Below are positions 6,214 through 7,387 of a DNA stretch of 7,387 nt, in pieces. The DNA is from Pseudomonadota bacterium (lineage in GTDB: Bacteria; Myxococcota_A; Polyangia; Polyangiales; Polyangiaceae). The stretch lies in the NCBI GenBank assembly GCA_023411445.1, contig JAEYOT010000425.1:1-7387 (forward strand). Reading direction: 5' to 3'. The position numbers and the translations under genes are program-made. How positions within the stretch are numbered: position 1 is the stretch's first letter; each line of letters starts with the position of its first letter. The notes beneath the pieces are model-generated. The model ran no database searches, had not been told where the DNA came from, and worked only from the letters and a program-made list of their open reading frames with translations.

Positions 6214-7212
6214 TTAGTCGGCGGCGCGGCTCGAGCTCTCGCTGCCGCTACGCGCGCTCGCCGCTGCGTGGCCGGGCGCCCGCGCGGCGCGTTCGCGCAA
6301 GAACGTGAACAGCGCGCGCTCCAGCGCGAACACGGCCTTGTAGCGCTTCACGTCGTCCGGAGCTTCGCTCAGCACCGCGAGCAGCCGCCGCGCGCGCTCC
6401 GGATCCGCGGCTTCCACCTCGAACGGGCTCAGGTACGTGTGGATGCCGAAGAGCACGTGCTGCGAGCGCTTCAGGCGCAAAAACGTCTGCCGCTCCAGGC
6501 GCAGATACAGCTCTCGGCCCACGCTCTGCGCGTCTAGCTGCGGGGCTCGCTCGGCGGCGTGCTCCAGGTAGCTCTGGAGGTACTTGGTGGAGAGATCCAG
6601 CTGGCTCGACAGCTTTAGGTTCCAGCCGATGCGGCAGAAGATGCGATCGGGCTTGAGCGACTGCAGCAGCCTGCCGCCCGCCTGCACTCCGACCATCGTG
6701 GAGCCGGGGGTGGACACGTGGATAGCCTGGTAAGACAGGCCGGCGCGCTCCGGCAGATCCCACCCGTTGGGGAAACACAGCTGGCCGCCGACCAGCGTGC
6801 CGTCCGCGTCCGCGCGCACCAGCACCAAGTCTTCCTGCACTTGGCGCCCGACCCAATCCAGCGGTGCCAGGGGCAGGCTCGCCTCCTCACCCAGCGTCAG
6901 CATTTGCTCTTCCCCGAGCAGTCGATTTTGCCAGACCACCCGCGAGCCGTCGCGCTGAAGCTCGAAATGCTGAGGGTGGTGCCGCGCCAGGTCAGCCAGC
7001 ACCACCTCCAGCACCTCCCACTGCGCGCTCGCCAGCTCCGGGGGCGCCAAGAAGTAGTCCTGGTGGCGCTCGCGGAGCTGCGCCCGCTTCAGCGCGACCT
7101 CAGCCGCGTAGTGCGCCAGGTCCACGTCGATCAGCGGCTCTTGCGGCGTGAGCGAGCGTCCGCCCATGCCAGGCTCGAAGTGCTCGCCGAACGGGAAGAA
7201 GCGCAGCGCCAT
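6214..7212 (-). CDS. DUF3445 protein, related to heme-dependent oxidative N-demethylase alpha subunit
   Basis: 332 residues, no signal peptide. The family landmarks appear in order: RFFPFG near the N-terminus (4-9), an LxPLDWVGRQVQEDLVLVR block (113-132), LCFPNGWDLPERAGLS (145-160), AIH with H165, NW-like WNLK (197-200), and RLERQTFLRL (238-247) followed by LFGIHTY (254-260). In the characterised Pseudomonas enzyme this fold binds heme and oxidises dimethylamine together with beta, gamma and delta subunits; H165 is a candidate heme ligand, but I cannot prove that. None of the partner subunits are in this window, so this looks like the stand-alone form common in bacteria and fungi, whose substrate is unknown. 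About 25 C-terminal residues form an Ala/Ser/Arg-rich tail. The AraC regulator ends 35 bases upstream on the same strand. No good Shine-Dalgarno is visible; an in-frame stop a few codons upstream limits the start. Confidence 0.9.
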   Translation of the reverse strand: MALRFFPFGEHFEPGMGGRSLTPQEPLIDVDLAHYAAEVALKRAQLRERHQDYFLAPPELASAQWEVLEVVLADLARHHPQHFELQRDGSRVVWQNRLLGEEQMLTLGEEASLPLAPLDWVGRQVQEDLVLVRADADGTLVGGQLCFPNGWDLPERAGLSYQAIHVSTPGSTMVGVQAGGRLLQSLKPDRIFCRIGWNLKLSSQLDLSTKYLQSYLEHAAERAPQLDAQSVGRELYLRLERQTFLRLKRSQHVLFGIHTYLSPFEVEAADPERARRLLAVLSEAPDDVKRYKAVFALERALFTFLRERAARAPGHAAASARSGSESSSRAAD

Positions 7213-7247
7213 GCGCAGAAGGTGTCACGCAGGACCGCGCTGCGCCA

Positions 7248-7387
7248 TCACGCTGCGCAGCGGATCGGCGTCGCCCCCGCGCGGTAGCGAGCCGGCGCCA
7301 CGCCGTGAAAGCGCTTGAACGCCCGGCTGAGCGCGAATTCGCTGCCGTAGCCGACCTGCGTGGCGATGCGGCTAAGCGGCTCGCGCG
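7248..7387 (-). CDS. AraC-family transcriptional regulator, C-terminal fragment (cut by window edge)
   Basis: Only the last 45 residues are present; the rest lies beyond the right edge. They form the second helix-turn-helix of an AraC/XylS DNA-binding domain: PLSRIATQVGYGSEFALSRA, then FKRFHGVAPARYR. The pattern I-A-x-x-V-G-Y-x-S-x-F-x-L-S-R-A-F-K-R-x-x-G-x-x-P-x-x-Y-R matches the family closely. A short tail GATPIRCAA follows before the TGA. It reads in the same direction as the DUF3445 gene and stops 35 bases before it, so the two may be co-transcribed or the regulator may control its neighbour. The ligand-binding part is not visible, so the inducer is unknown. Confidence 0.93.
   Translation of the reverse strand, partial: REPLSRIATQVGYGSEFALSRAFKRFHGVAPARYRAGATPIRCAA

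Noticed and set aside
7226..7249. ATG overlapping the AraC stop codon (TGATG), suggesting a coupled start for the DUF3445 gene
   Set aside because: It is in a different phase from the DUF3445 frame and meets a stop after seven codons.
1..7387. Mobile elements, CRISPR arrays, tRNA or rRNA genes
   Set aside because: No transposase or integrase motifs, no regularly spaced repeats and no tRNA-like sequence were seen on either strand.

Overview
The window is GC-rich, bacterial and almost fully coding, with no sign of a mobile element, CRISPR array or RNA gene. The base composition, the many lipoproteins, and a C-terminal domain of the multi-copy pilin type common in myxobacteria suggest a member of the Myxococcota, probably Polyangiales-like. 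That placement is an inference from sequence style, not a database match.

Layout. From 5280 down to base 1 on the minus strand lies a tightly spaced four-gene run with gaps of 12, 44 and 11 bases: (1) a HAD-family hydrolase, (2) a small cytosolic protein with a V4R (4-vinyl-reductase-like) ligand-binding fold, (3) a 445-residue lipoprotein whose last ~140 residues look like a type IV pilin domain without a prepilin leader, and (4) a very long exported, probably lipid-anchored protein with an Asp-box and spaced cysteine pairs. The last gene stays open for 901 codons and runs off the left edge.

Divergent from this run, on the plus strand, is a phosphatidylserine synthase (pssA) that starts at a GTG behind a strong Shine-Dalgarno sequence. 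The 236-base divergent region (5281-5516) holds a candidate sigma-54 promoter facing pssA, a perfect TTGACA box facing the HAD operon, and two perfect hairpin-capable inverted repeats.

Convergent with pssA, on the minus strand, are a stand-alone DUF3445 protein (related to the heme-binding alpha subunit of heme-dependent oxidative N-demethylase) and, 35 bases upstream of it, the C-terminal end of an AraC-family regulator cut by the right edge.

How the genes fit together. The two lipoprotein genes are adjacent and co-oriented, so they probably act together in the cell envelope; the V4R and HAD proteins would be their cytosolic companions. The AraC/DUF3445 pair looks like a regulator with its metabolic target. 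pssA is housekeeping phospholipid synthesis. The most unusual item is the lipid-anchored protein carrying a pilin-like domain, together with its large cysteine-paired neighbour.
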